DNA of 64,000 bases from Mermis nigrescens (Eukaryota > Nematoda > Enoplea > Mermithida > Mermithidae), in NCBI GenBank assembly GCA_036768485.1, contig JAVLUZ010000819.1:1-64000 (forward strand), written 5' to 3'. The position numbers were made by a program, and so were the translations under genes. Position 1 is the first letter of the stretch; each line of letters opens with the position of its first letter. This document shows, piece by piece, positions 23,182 through 36,337 of this stretch. The notes beneath the pieces were generated by a model. The model was given only the letters and a program-made list of their open reading frames with translations. It was not told the DNA's origin and did not search any database.

Positions 23182-26100
23182 CTGATATGACGGATTAAAC
23201 AATAATTTCTGAGCATTTATATACGTTGATAAGTAACCCTTTGAATTATGCATAGTCTGCGCATGTAATGAATGACCGCTAAAAATTGTCGGGCATAACG
23301 CCTTACCACCACACTTGGGCGTGGGAGGGAAGTGGGTTTGAGGGGTATGCACCCCCCAGTGAGACCGAATACCCCCACCCAAAAAAAAGAAAAATACCCT
23401 CTCCCCTAATTCCATTTCTGAGATTTTTTGGTTTCTTTTCGCAATTTTTTGATGCCAGTGGATAGTGCTCGATGAGAAACGTTAAAAACGGTACTTTTTT
23501 CGACATACAACCACCATTTTTAAGACCATTTTTTGACCTTTGAAACATCTTGCACCCCCACCTCCAGAATTTTTGTGCTGCCCACCACTGTTTTTTTTGT
23601 ACGAGCCTCTTTGTACATGTACAAAGATCTTCGGAACAGTCTTTGTACGAGCGAAAATTTTTTTGTGCATATAACGTATAGATATGCAATTGAATGTACA
23701 CATTTTTACATACTACTAGATTGTTATCCGTAACCCGCACGCTTCGCAAAATGTGTAACTTTAACCTAAATTCAGCTGGTTATATTACTTCGGCCCGAAA
23801 CGACAAAATTTTCATGAGTCTTAGGTTGAAATTACACATAAAAAAGCGACTCAGCAAGTTAAAATGACTTGTCTTACACAATTATAAATAATAAGCGGTT
23901 GCAATGTGCTGACTGAATCTCATAATAGACACCAATTTGCTTACAAATTTAATGCAACGCAAAGATAAAAGAGTCAATTTTATCTTCAGACGGCAGAAAA
24001 CAGAGCAAAGTTGTTTAATAGTTCTTTTTTCTGCATAAAATCTTTATAAAACAGTGGAAATAGATGTAAAAGATGCTTCAATCTGTACAAAGATGCTTAC
24101 AGATAGATTTTGGAGTGTTAAATGCCCGCGCTTGGAGCTAAATAGAATGTAATTATGATACTCGGCGCGAAGCGCCGAAAATTCTTGAAAATTTTGCTGA
24201 AAAATACTCCAAAAAAGTTAAAATTACTATTACTTTGCCACAAAAAGTCTTTGTACATTGTAAAAAAAGGTGGCTCCGAAAATCTTTGTACGAGCCTCAA
24301 AATCTTTGTCTCGTACAAAAAAAACAGTGCTGCCCAGTGCCCACCTAAGCTTACCACCATTATATAACTCTTGCTCTTAAAAAGCATAAATTTTTATTTC
24401 AAAGTCAGAATTTAATGATATAGGTAAATTGAGCGAGTTGGAAAACATCGAAAAATGCAGCATATACTAGCTATTTCGACAAAATTTTTGAGATATAGGT
24501 CAAGGTATCATGGTTGCACTTCCTTTAATCGAATACCGGACAAGGGCCTACGCACAGCATACTGACATGTCTGACAAAAAGTTTCATCCATAAAATATAG
24601 ATATATACTTAAGAGTAGAGATGTGCGAGGCCCCGACCCCGGGCCGGGGCCAGGGCGGCCACGGCGCCGGGACCTGCACAAAACAATTAAAATGTATGCA
24701 ATAACTGCGAAAAGAGAAGTTTTATCAGTCAGAAAGATCTTTATTCGTTTCCAAGCATTTGTAATTTCCAAGCTAGCAGATGAATAATTATTCCTAAAGA
24801 GCATGAAGAGTAAGCTGTGTTATGTTTAAGGTAATGCATACTCGTATATAAGAAATCCAGTGGCAAATAAGTACGTCAGACAGATCGAATTCGAATCGAG
24901 GTAATAAATTAGGAACACATTGTGACAAAAAAGTACTCGAATTTTGTTGAAAACTTCTTGCTGATAATTTTTTCGAAAAATATCTTAAATATGATCTGAT
25001 TTTGTAATCAATTTCAGTAATATAAAATATGGGGAATTAAAATCAGCGAGTAAACAGATAAGTGTTGTGAAAAAAGAGAAAACGGATCTTAAAGAAAGTT
25101 TTTTTATAGTTTAACGAAACGACTTATTAATTGTGATGAGCAGGTGTGTGCTCTAAGTTGAGGTTAAATGGGCTAAGATTAGTTTTTGGAAACGGTCAGA
25201 CCAATCGTGCAACAATTCATTAAGTAATCAGCAGAATAATAAAGGTGAAGCAAGAAAACAAACAAAACTGTGCAACCTATACTATGTAGGTTAAAAGCTC
25301 AATTAAAAAACACATGCCACGGTAGTCTCACGTGCCACCGGAATACCAAAAACAGTTGTTCCATTGCGTTTTCCCTACGACAAACCGAATAAGTCGTGTT
25401 TTAAAGATTAGAAGCACTCAATTGTAGAGTAAAATACATTCAAAATATGGATGTAGAAACAGTAGAATAGGTATTTAGAAAATCGGACAATTGTTCATTA
25501 AGTAGTGCGCCATATTCGCACGACTCGGTATCTCAATGACATATTTTAATGCACAACTTTAGGCCCCGGCTAGGCCCCGGCCCCGGCAGAAACGGCGGCC
25601 CCGGCAGAAACGGCGGCCCCGGCACAACTCTACTCAAGAGCACCGCTTTTTTTGTATTCGGCAAAGATTTTTCCCGATGTACGAAGACTTTTCGGGACCG
25701 TCTTTGTACATGTACAAAGATTTTCGGGAAGACAAAAATTGCAAAAAAGGTGTTAAATTCGCAAACATTTTCGGCGCTTCGCGCCGAAATGAGTAATTCT
25801 GTATTCATTATATCTTTATAATGGCAGACATTGCATTCCAAAAGGAAAATTGTCAAATTTTTCGGCGTTTCACGCCGTTTTGAGACAATTTTTAATAATT
25901 TCGGGCGTCAGAAACCCAGAAATTAGCTAAAATACACTACCAAAGATCAGAAACCCTGTTTCACCACACTAAGATCGCTACTGTACTATATTAGAGTACA
26001 CAAAAATTTGCATGTACAAAATGTACAAAGACTTTTGGGGACCATCTTTGTACATGTACAAAAAAACGCTGCTTAAGAGCGTAATATTCATAAAAAAGAA

Positions 26101-26382
26101 AACGGAACAAACCATAACTAAATAATAATACCTCTTTATTGCAAATTTCAGGAACTTTAAATTAAGGTTTATATTGTCAAAAACTGTCACTATAACGTTA
26201 TACTAAAAATTAAGTAAGACAATACCTATGATGCAGCCTTCGATCCGCAGATTAACATTTTCGTACAACCATATCTGCACTCGTGACTTGTTTTGCAAAT
26301 AGCGAAAAATGAGATTTATAGGCTGCACCATCACTTTTTGAATTTTCTGGCCGCCGACCTGTCCTCCTCCTCGGAACGCCAT
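23051..26382 (-). CDS. SNRPE: Small nuclear ribonucleoprotein E, Sm core protein (complete, 2 exons)
   Basis: SmE is one of the seven Sm proteins that form the ring around U1, U2, U4 and U5 snRNAs. Exon 1 is 26382-26226 and exon 2 is 23181-23051; the junction is phase 1, GT-AG, and splits a Gly codon. The product is 95 residues against 92 in human. The Sm1 part reads [20 protein letters not shown], then [14 protein letters not shown]. The Sm2 part reads [14 protein letters not shown], and the protein ends GVQ. The N-terminus is slightly longer and glycine-rich ([12 protein letters not shown]). The start has A at -3 and G at +4. The 3 kb intron carries four hAT-type insertions. Identity is essentially certain from the near-continuous match to known SmE. 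Confidence 0.97.
23310..24349. mobile_element. hAT-type MITE, family A, split by a family E element
   Basis: Exact 8-bp target duplication cttaccac (23302-23309 and 24350-24357). Starts cacacttgggcgtgg and ends gcccacctaag. Without the nested element and its duplication it is about 288 bp. SNRPE intron. Confidence 0.87.
23586..24329. mobile_element. hAT-type element, family E variant, 744 bp
   Basis: Ends cactgttttttttgtac and gtacaaaaaaaacagtg form a nearly perfect 17-bp inverted repeat. The target duplication is ctgcccac/ctgcccag (7 of 8). Longer than the 446-bp form and shares only its terminal parts with it. Similar long forms are at 49486-50187 and 58454-59543. Confidence 0.87.
24616..25632. 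mobile_element. hAT-type element, family G (CCCCGG repeats), 1017 bp
   Basis: Ends tagagatgtgc and gcacaactcta. Target duplication cttaagag/ctcaagag (7 of 8; 24608-24615 and 25633-25640). GC-rich subterminal blocks built from ggccccgg repeats sit at both ends, with an AT-rich middle lacking a recognisable protein. SNRPE intron. Confidence 0.87.
25641..26071. mobile_element. hAT-type MITE, family E, 431 bp
   Basis: Starts caccgctttttttgtattc and ends acaaaaaaacgctg. Flanked by ctcaagag (25633-25640, shared with the family G element) and cttaagag (26072-26079). SNRPE intron, about 150 bp from exon 1. Confidence 0.85.
26226..26382 (-). CDS. SNRPE: SNRPE exon 1
   Basis: 157 nt, 52 codons plus one base. 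Contains [19 protein letters not shown] and ends CII at gtattg. Confidence 0.96.
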
Positions 26383-29300
26383 GCTTCGAAGTCAATAAGA
26401 TTGGATATACTAGCGATTTAAAATAAATTGATAACGCTGATACCAAATAACGCTGCAAAAATCCACACTTTATTGCACAAGACAAATGCTGCAACAATCA
26501 AAAATTAGCATCATGGAATCATCAAACAACATCTCATTCTGCTATGCCGCTAAAGGACGACGAATTATAATTATTTTATATTTTCCGCAAATCTATACAA
26601 ATTATAATTTAATCGCGAAAACTTAACACAGTTCACACATTATAAATGAATAATTTTAATAATAGACAAGACAAGGTAAATTTTAATAAATTTTAATCAC
26701 AGGTAAACAAATGAGAACATTTTTCACTATTAGCCTTGTAGCGGCTTAAAAATACACGGATCGAATGCAAGTGCCACTTGTTCTAAAAGGAACAAGTTCC
26801 CCACCTGCAAGCTTGATTTTAAGCAAAATTTTTGCAGATGAGAATTTAAATTTTCATTAAAGCATTAGTTACAAGCTCAATCAAAGGCGAATTACCTAAT
26901 AAATTACATGACAGTGCCGAAGAATATTAAATTGGGAATCCATAGCAGTAGAAGAAAAAATTCTTGGACAGCCTGTCAAAAGCCAAAAACTAATACGGAA
27001 TTTTTCAGTTATACCAAAAAGCAAAAGCGCCACAGCCAAGCTAACCTATCTATAAAAGGTCAGATATGACAGCCTCCTATCAGCTGATTCCTGCAACAGT
27101 TTATCAAGTTTTTCTAGTCAAAATGCTTTAGATTATGCATATCTACCATGAACGCTCAGCGATGTAATTCTGGAGGGTCTGGATGAAGCAATAGTCCGAA
27201 AAATCGCAGAAAGCATGCCAAAAAATCATTTCTGTTAAGGACATACATGATGTTGAGGAAGTGGATTTGAGGGGCTCCAGAAATTTTTTCACCCCTGCCC
27301 GATTCCGCGATTTTCCAATAAGTTTCGAAAAAAATTAATAGAAAAGATAATGTTTTACGCTTTTTTAGCTATCTACATATTTGCTCAAGTGTTAAATTTT
27401 CGATACACCTAGCAGCACCTACTCTTTTATTAACTACTTATATTTTGTTAAATATAGGTAGTTATGTATTCATTTTTTTGTCAAAATTTTTCGATGTTTT
27501 TATACTCTAGAAAAAATATCATCCTCAGAAACGTCGAAAAACGCTGTTTTTGACGCGTATAAGCCATTTAAGAGCTCAAAAAGGGACTTAAAAATTCTCC
27601 CCCACGTCGGAATTCTCATGCTTTAAAGTCTGTTGATAGTCTACTATTGATTATTGGAGAATCTGCGAAATTATCGCGGGGGTCTAATCTCCCAAAACCC
27701 ACGTTTGGTAGCCGGCCACTCAGAGTCAAAAGTGCAGGAATACCATATCAGACGAAATTCCATCTCAGTCGCACCTGCGCGCGCCATAATTATTCTGAAT
27801 TATCGTTTAAATTAGGTTTAGGTTATAAAATTTAGACAGCAATAAGCAATTACATAAAATTAATAAGTTTTCCTAAAGTTTTTACATCCTCCTACCAAAA
27901 TAATCAAACGAAGCGCAGAAAAAGAGACATGCTTGTGATCGCTACGAGACGAGCTTGCTGCCATGCTACTCTCTCTGCTGTTGCTGCTGGCTGGCTACCT
28001 AGCCCACCGGTTTTCTTAGCGATTTGGTTGACAATATATATACGCCATTGCCAAAACTTTTTTATAAGATAAAATTTTGTTCGCATTTTTTAATGTCCAT
28101 AAAATACAAAAATGAAGTTATTTTACATTCATGCATTTCTCCCTTACTACTATAGATTATTTTTTCACTTCAAAATGAATTCGCATGCAAAACCAGGATT
28201 GCAAAAACTAATATAAAAGCACATTCTATCAGTAAAGTTCAATACACATCATAGCGTAACAAAAAACTAAATGCTGTTGAGGTTTCGCACTTAAGCGGCA
28301 CTAAGCGCCGAAAATTTTGTTTTTTGCCTTTTAACGTGAATCTTGGCAATTGGTGTAACTGGTTCATATAGTATTAAGACAGTCACGTATAACATTAAGC
28401 AGGCATCCGGTGAAAGCTGCCATTAAATTGGTTCAAATCATCAAAAACAACGAAGGTAGTGCTTAGATTGCTGCTGAAAATTCATGACTGGCCAAAATGT
28501 CGGTGCCAGCGTTTAAAATAAGCTTAAGTAACGGGATGTGACGAGCCTACGCCTACTAGCTAGTAAATCAATGCGAAAAATTAAGAATAACTTGTGTTCA
28601 TTATCGAAATGAACTAGCTTTAGACGATTAAGGTTCTCGGCTTCGGAGCAAGAGGTCGACGTCTCGAATCCATCGGTAGCAATTTTCTTTGGCCCCATCG
28701 GATGCTACTAAGTGCACAGCCAGCACACAAAAGCCTTTATAACATGATTATCTTAATACATATGTGAACCTATAGCAAGCAGTGAAGAAAACTAGCTATG
28801 TATACCTAATACGATGAAAATGAGTTCGACATCAGCGCGATCCTCCAAAGATTTAATTTCATTCTGGCGCGATGCGCCAGATTTGCGCATTTTTACAATT
28901 TCAGCTCAAATAATGGCATTTTTATATAACTGATTCATAATTATAACGTGACGGAGCAGAACGAACGGCGTAAGGCAAACATTTTTCATTTTTTTAAATG
29001 TTGGCAAGGTAAACTAATGATGTTCTATCACTGTCGTAGCCAATGGGGGAATTCCCTCCGCCTGGGGAAAATTTCGCCTTGTTCAATAACTGAGCAACGT
29101 GGCTGCATGATGCTGTCCTGCGATGTAAAATCGAAAAAGTTGGTGCTTCGCGCCAATTTCTCCCATCTTTTGGCAGTTTCTATCGTTTTATTGTAGGAAA
29201 AGTCAAAAAATTAGCGCTTTGTGCCTTAATAAGCTTTTTTCCATCAAAAACATTGAAAAATTTTAAAAATACGTTTTTTATTGCTTGACTAGTGCATGAC

Positions 29301-29459
29301 GATTTGAAAAGCCCAAAAAACAAGTCACTCAATGGCGCCCGCCCGTTTTTGTGGGTTTTTTAGACGAAAAATATTTTTTTGTTCGATTCGCCCACTAGCG
29401 AAAATCCTGACTGAGCCTCCTACTCCTGTCCACCATTTTTCCTAGCGATTTGGTCTACA
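26383..29459. other. Intergenic, upstream of SNRPE
   Basis: No conserved exon found. Holds a short hairpin (cttgttctaaaaggaacaag at about 26778), a family H repeat piece at about 27240-27640, and a diverged repeated stretch (tagcgatttggt-gacaa...) at about 28015 and 29440. Hairpin motifs ggcgcgatgcgcc (28866) and ttcgcgcc (29148) mark further transposon scraps. Confidence 0.45.
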
Positions 29460-29522
29460 ACGTACACCATACCCAAAATTTTCCCCCACGTTTCAAATTT
29501 TGGTTCACAAAAACCCCTGAAT

Positions 29523-30187
29523 GTGGAAAAACGGTCTGTGCGCACCATATTAACGATTTTCAAATGTTTTGAATCACGTGATCCTAAAATGTTGGTTCTT
29601 GCTTTTAAGAATTATATTCGGCCTTTAGTAGAGTATGCTCCAACTGTATGGAGCCCCTATTTGCTTTCTGATATTAACAGGGTTGAACGGGTTCAGCGAA
29701 AATTTACTGAAAGGTTAATTGGATATATGGGACTTTCTTATGATGAAAGGTTAAAAGCCTTAAATTTAGAGAGGCTTGAACTCCGTAGAATTTATTTTGA
29801 TTTAATCGTTACGTATAATATTATTCACAATAATCTCTTGCCTTCTGAAGATTTTTATAAGTTTTATGGTCATTCGCGTACTAGAAATGCATTTGCAAAT
29901 CAGATCTATTTAGAAAAATTTCGACTTTATTGTAAAAAGTATTGTTTTGCTACTAGATCAGCTAGAATTTGGAACGATCTTCCACAATATATTCGAAGTT
30001 CTCCAAATGTTGAGACATTTAAGAGAAATTTGAAAAAGGTTGATCTCGGAAATTTTTTGATGGGGCACACGTGAGCGCAATTCTATTTGCCTGTGTGTCC
30101 AGGACATTTCGCATTTTTATTTTATTTTCCTTGCGACTTTTGTTTTACCCTAGTGTTTTTTTCCGAATAAAGTAGTAGTATTAGTAT
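29523..30187 (+). mobile_element. LINE 3' fragment (reverse transcriptase C-terminal region)
   Basis: An open frame of 183 codons (29523-30074) has the typical region after the RT palm of non-LTR elements: AFKNYIRPLVEYAPTVWSPY, RVERVQRKFTERL, YDERLKALNLERLELRR and RSARIWNDLP. It ends with an AATAAA (30165) and a short tagtag/tattagtat tail. The fragment is 5' truncated. A hAT-type element has inserted in the tail at 30196. A related copy, in the other orientation, is at 36478-37562. Confidence 0.88.
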
Positions 30188-30814
30188 ATCTCGACGACCG
30201 GGGCCCCGGCCCCGGCCCGGAATCCCCGGCCATTTTTGAGCATCCCGGCCCCGGCCGGGGCAAGGTCAAAAAATGGCCGGGGCCGGGGAAAAATTTAGTG
30301 TAATTCGTATTTTGATACAGGCTGTGATACTGGCACTTATTTATCAATGAGCAAGTATTAATTTTGAGAACTGTACTGATTAGACCATATGTATACTTAC
30401 TTAATCCTCTACTGAAAAAATGTTCAGGAAAATCTGCATGTTTTTGATTCCTCCACTTAACTTATTTAAACTAAATGCTACTTTTAACTCATTCATTCAT
30501 AGCCATGGCTAAAAGATTTAGAGTTGACAAATACGTTCTATTTCTAGTTGGAAATTGTGCGTTTTCGACAAACTATTTTTACAAAAAACACTTTTACATT
30601 CAATTGAATGGGAACCACGGGCTTTAAAACGCGTTTCTTTTGTAATAGTTATTAGGATGGAGGTTAATTATAGGCGAATGTAAACTACGCTACAGAATTG
30701 CGTCCGATCCGATAAACTTAATATGCCTCAAATAGTTTCCTAAGGTCCAATGTTGAGGGGGGGATGAAATCCCAAATTGGAGGACCAGAAAATTAAGTGG
30801 TGGACTATTATTAG

Positions 30815-32250
30815 CCGACTCTATTTTGTTGTACGAGCCTCTCGTGTTTGTACAAAGATCTCCGAAAAGGTCTTTGTATGAGCTAACAAATTTTTTGTAG
30901 CTATATTATATAAATATATTTTCAAACATTTTTGCTTACTATTATATGGTACAGTAGCGATTTTAGTGTGGTAAAACAGGGTCTTTTGACTTTTGATTGT
31001 ATATTTTAGCTAATTTCTGGGTTTCTAACGCCAAAAATTACTAAAATTGTCTCAAAACGGCGCAAAGCGCCTAAAAATTTGACATTTTTCCATTCTAAAT
31101 ACAGTCGAACTTGCTTAATGCGTACACCCAAGGGACCAAGCCCTTCTGTATGCATTATCCGAGTGCACGCATTATCCGAATACCCCGGATTTTAACAAGG
31201 AATACACTATTATGCGATAAAATCATTTTTTTAGGAAAAATATAGCAATACAAGTCTGCTTTAACATATTTTCACGCTTAAAGTCACAAAAATTTTCGAT
31301 ATCATTCATTTCGCTGAACAACTTTGTGTCACAATTGTCCTGTGCCATTAAATTCGTATGTTCGATATACTCAGTTTTAAATCCTGATAGCTCGGAACCG
31401 TTTCTGTTTCTCCTAGATCGTCCAGGTCACGAAACTTAATATTATGCACAGTTTAAAAACAAATAGGCGCAACACTCATCTCAATGTGCCTAAAGTTTTC
31501 GCATAACCACAGAACTTGCGGTGATTTGTCAACATTTTTAAATTTGTCCCCAGAGAAACTTCGTTTTTTGAAAACGCCATGACCAATCAAAAATAACAAT
31601 TCGTTTAAGGCTTAATTCCCCTAAAACTTTAGAATTCTAAGCTTTTCAAAGAAAGCTAAAGATCCAGACTAAAAATTATACACATTTGAGAAAACAGGCT
31701 CGCACAACACATAAGTCAATTTGACCAAAGTACTCGTATAAACAAGGAACTTTATTAGAAAAAGAAAATGTATCAAAATTTAAAATGATGCACATCAAAG
31801 ATAGCAGAGAGACGCAAACATTTCGAGCTGATCGCATTATCTGAGGTGAAAAAATACATGTTGTATGCATTAAGCCGGGTAGTTTAACATGCAGGCATGG
31901 GCCCATGGATGAAATCGGCTGTACGCGTTACGCATTAACCGAGTACGCATTATCCCATGCTATTGCCTTATGTTTTACATGGCCTTTCGGTCCGGACCTA
32001 GCAATACTGTACTCATTATGCGAGAAAACGCATTATCCCGTGTACGCATTATCGAAGTTCGACTGTACAAATTTTGCCCTTTTAAAGATATATAGGACAG
32101 ACAAGTTTTCAAATCGGAGCGAAGTGCCGAAAATTTTTTCGAATTTACCACCTTTTTACAGTTTTTATCTTCTTAAAAATCTTTGTACATGTACAAAGAT
32201 TGTCCTGAAAAGTCTTTGTACATCGGGAAAAATCTTTGGCGGATACAAAA
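30815..32250. mobile_element. Family E element, split by a pogo-like element
   Basis: The left part has gtacgagcc, tgtacaaagatctccg and ggcgcaaagcgcc. The right part has ctttgtacatgtacaaag and ends cggatacaaaaaaacactg. The halves join cleanly at a TA when 31102-32065 is removed. Confidence 0.7.
31102..32065. mobile_element. pogo/Tigger-like (Tc1-mariner) non-autonomous element, 964 bp
   Basis: Flanked by TA (31100-31101 and 32066-32067). The inverted ends start cagtcgaactt and share aatgcgtacac. Subterminal repeats of gcattat-cgagt-acgcatt lie at both ends. The CAGTCGAAC...AATGCG end resembles pogo/Tigger elements. No transposase recognised. Confidence 0.78.
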
Positions 32251-33697
32251 AAACACTGTTTTGTACATGCTAATTTTTGTATACTTTAATATGGTACAGT
32301 AACAATTTCGATGTGGTAGAACATATTCGACCTTTAGTAGTGTATTTGGCTAATTTTTGGGTTTCTGAATATTTGACATTTTTCCATTTTTCCATTCTAA
32401 GCGCAGTGTTGCTTATTACAAGATTTAATTCGCATATTACAATTTTTGTAATATTTCTGATTTTGTAGTACAAGTTGTTTTAGCTTTCTCAGTCGAGTTT
32501 TATGTGTGAATTCCATCCAAAGCTCATAAAAATTTCGGCACTTCGCGCCAAACTAATATTATCAACTAAATTCAGGCCGAATTATCACATTTAGAACCAC
32601 AATTTTTTTGTATTTGGCGAAGATTTTTGCTGATGTACAAAGACGTTTCAGGACCATCTTTGTACATGTACAAAGATTTTTGGAGAAAAAAACTGTAAAA
32701 AGGTGTATATAGAATTCCTTATTGCAAATTCTATTATTTTAAAGATTTTCAGGGGGTAAGCGGCTATAAAAATGGAGCCGCGTACCCCCTTCCCCTGAAA
32801 ATGGCCGAGAAATATACAAGTTACAGGGGTTTGGGCCACCCCCCATCGACGCTTTGAAGCCCCGAACTTCCTTGAAAGTCAGAAAATATTTGATCACCCT
32901 CCCCCATTTTTTGGCAAAAACATGCGCTTTTTTTGCTATTTTTATGTGTTTTTACCATTTTTGATTTAGTCGCTAACCCCCTCCTTCTAAAAATGGCGAG
33001 GGACCCCTATCCTAGATTTCCAGCCGTTACATGTATACTGAGGGACCCTCATAAAATTTTAAGCGATTACATGTATGTTTTATTGTGATAGTTTCTCAAT
33101 TTACTCTAGCTCACATTCTAAAATAATGTACCACTTCGTGAAATTCTAATAGATAGGTACACTTTTGCCATACTAAAAAATTAAGTTCAAAAAATTCAAA
33201 AGGTTTTCACCAAAAATCGTCTGACGGTGACTTGTGTCTTGGACCCTGAGGAGGTTATACCCCTCCCCCTTATGGGAATGTGTGATGTCTCATTTATTAC
33301 ATCCAATACCTATTGCATCCAATCGCTACAGCAGCAGTAGCAGTAGCGAAGATTCAAATGATATAGAGTGTGCTAATAGTAGCGACATGACTTTATTGAT
33401 GATTCAGACAATGAAACACTGAACTAAATTTGTTTCTTGTGACATAAATAGTAATAAAACTTGATATGAAAAGGCGCACCTAACTTTGCGCTAGCCATTT
33501 ACTACTGAATGGAGCAGTCGCTCATTATTTCTTTTCCTATGCCCACCCCAAGTATGTGTCATGCAATAATATTTTCCTTGTCTGACCCCGGCCAGCCCCG
33601 GCCCCGGCCCGCCGGGCCGGGGCCGGGGATTTTTTCCAGCCCCGGTACCGCCCCGGCCCCGGCCAAAAAGTCGCCCCGGTCGATCACTAATCTCGAC

Positions 33698-34517
33698 CAA
33701 AGCAAGAGCGAAAACGACCTAAGCGGGAGCGAATCCGACCTAAGCGGGAGTGCTACCACAATGTAAAACTAAGCCCAGGCCAATGAAAAATAAAGAAGTT
33801 CGAAAAAACCGATAATTTTACAACTACACTTTGTTCGTGCAGACGCACACTAGAGCAGGTTTTAGACGCTCGGCTCGTTCCGTTCGATTTTAATGAATAC
33901 AGTACTAGTATCACCTTTAGGAAGCAAACATGCAACCCGAACAGCTTTTGTCAATAATCATGAGAGCGACAGATACAATCATGCGTTCTTAGGGAGGGAG
34001 GTTTAGAAAGTAATAACAGAAAGTCATCAATATGATTGAGAAAAAAATTATAATAAGAATAATAATACATAAAGTAAAATAAATAAATCAAAAATAGATC
34101 CCGAAAATCCGACAGACCCCCAAAAGTTTATGGTCGCCTATAATTAAACTTTTGACGCATGAACATAGAGTCGATTTTTTAACCTATTGGAGGAAGTCAA
34201 CCGGACATCGAATGCACGTATAACTTTATTACTAAAATTGATAATCATTCAATATATTTTAATTTTTATTCTTAATACAAAATCTTTTTATTGCACGTCG
34301 AATGACCTATACATACATACTCGTTACCACTTCGTCTAGCATGAAGGAAATATGGTGTTACAACAGTAAGCATTTTTGGTTACACGAGTGAATTCATGCA
34401 CTATTTTTTCACAAAACCTTGTGAACAGCCATGTTTTTGAACATATTTAGCAAAATAATGCAGAGCGATTACGGTGCTTACTGACGTTACTCTAATAGCA
34501 TTAAGACAGTCTATGTA
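33698..34517. other. Intergenic
   Basis: AT-rich; nothing recognised beyond short simple runs. At 33701-33750 an imperfect repeat of gcgggagcgaatccgacctaa is present. Confidence 0.4.
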
Positions 34518-34799
34518 GTAGTGTTATTTTGGTAGCCCAAAAATAATTAGAATATGATATTGGTATAGTTAGCTCAATTTTAATATGATATTAATATGAT
34601 ATTTCGCTATTTTTTATTTAAAATATGATATATTTTTGATATTTGGTATATATTTAATATGTTTTTGGTAGGTAGAGTTTGAATCACAATCAGCTAAGCT
34701 CAACGCTCAAGAATACAGGTGGCAAACAAGGATTAAGAAAATGAATAATTTAATGGTCAATATCATTCCTACCTACCTACCTAATGTTTTGTAATCTCC

Positions 34800-34969
34800 C
34801 AGTCTGTTTCACACAAGTTTTAACATAAATTATAAAAACTATGTCCGACAACAATTTGACCGTTTGCAATTATAGCATTGATTTGATATATAATTATTGT
34901 AATTCGACGGCTTACTTTCGAAAAAATTCTCAAAATTATTGCTTAAACTTATGTGAAACAGGCTATAGG
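34800..34969. mobile_element. Family C MITE, intact, 170 bp
   Basis: Starts agtctgtttcacacaagttt and ends aaacttatgtgaaacaggct, an imperfect inverted repeat of about 20 bp. Reference copy for the interrupted ones at 5888 and 8537. Confidence 0.7.
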
Positions 34970-35076
34970 CTGACCTTAATTATGAGCTGAACTCACCTTA
35001 TGTTACGCATTTATCAACACAATCAGATGTTACTTCACTCATACACGCTGCGCTGATTGTTCACACGAATAATGCT

Positions 35077-35353
<277 letters not shown>

Positions 35354-36262
35354 GTACAAATCTCAATGGAATGGAGACTATATGTAGGTTCATATGAGGT
35401 GCTCAGCTCGATATACATATGTTCATACATACTTGTACGTATGTATAGTCTCCATATGATAATACAACCTGTAGAAAATACCTACTGCATCATGCGTACA
35501 AAATAAGTAGGTAAGATAAAGAGCGAAAAAGGAAACTTTATACTAAAATTATACCAAAATTATATCAAAAATATTTTCACATTTTCCAGATTTTTAATAT
35601 AATAAGAATATATTATACCAAAATTCACAGAATTAAAATATGATATTGATAGTCCAGCAGGTGCCTACCAAAATCATACCAAAATTTATTTTTGGTATAT
35701 CAAAATGACACTACTATGAAGTACATATAAAACAATTTTTCTTTTTCTTTTCATATATAATAAAGGCATATTTCGGAGATGTATACTTTTTCGATTGCTA
35801 AAGTCGAATCGAATCAGTTTACACACACAAAATGAATAATAGTTGAGCGGTATAGCGCAGAATTCAGTAGTTTGATAAATTTAGATTACAATGATAGTAC
35901 ATGTTGCTTCAAGTTACGGCGCAAGGATCTATTAGCTTGGCCATTCATTTTATGCACTTTTTACTGTACTACTCAAAGTATAAGTAACTTTTTGCAGAAA
36001 ATCGGGCAGACACTAACACTACGTGCCTAGAATTAGCTATGTGCGCTATCTTTGAAAATTGTTTCGCTGTCCCATATTTTCGCAACTATTTTAAGTGACG
36101 GTATATTTTTAATAGGCTTAATCAACTGTCAGAAAAAAGAATTAATTCCTAGTTCTGGCGACCGAATTCACGATTCAAGTTCCAGCAAGTCAGGACAAAC
36201 TTGACATTATTTTTGCGCTGAGTTGGTTGGGAAATTTTTAGATCGCATTCTCAGCTCGGCAA

Positions 36263-36337
36263 ATGGCTCCACCATCAACCACTGTCAGTTCAAGCATCCT
36301 TCCGCCAAAGGAGAATGCGCTTTTTAAAAGAATCGTA
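36263..36337 (+). CDS. NAA15: NAA15 exon 1 (start codon)
   Basis: 25 codons, beginning [12 protein letters not shown] and then [13 protein letters not shown], the conserved NAA15 N-terminus. Donor gtaagc, phase 0. In-frame stop just upstream. Confidence 0.93.

Larger units (their letters stand above)
30196..33689. mobile_element. hAT-type element, family G, 3.5 kb with nested insertions
   Basis: Exact 8-bp target duplication atctcgac (30188-30195 and 33690-33697). Right end ccccggtcgatcacta. The left end begins gaccggggcc and lacks about 8 bp of the right inverted repeat. Subterminal ccccgg blocks lie at 30196-30295 and 33585-33680. The interior holds a family E element split by a pogo-like element, a family E half copy (about 32596-32720) and a family D copy (about 32745-33030). 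A short Ser-rich frame at 33310-33420 is not assigned. Confidence 0.85.

Noticed and set aside
23303..23749. 148-codon minus-strand frame
   Set aside because: Spans the junction of a family A MITE and a nested family E element.
33510..33766. Pro/Gly-rich frames at 33491-33766 (also 24640, 25550, 30190, 53560)
   Set aside because: They translate GC-rich subterminal repeats of hAT elements.
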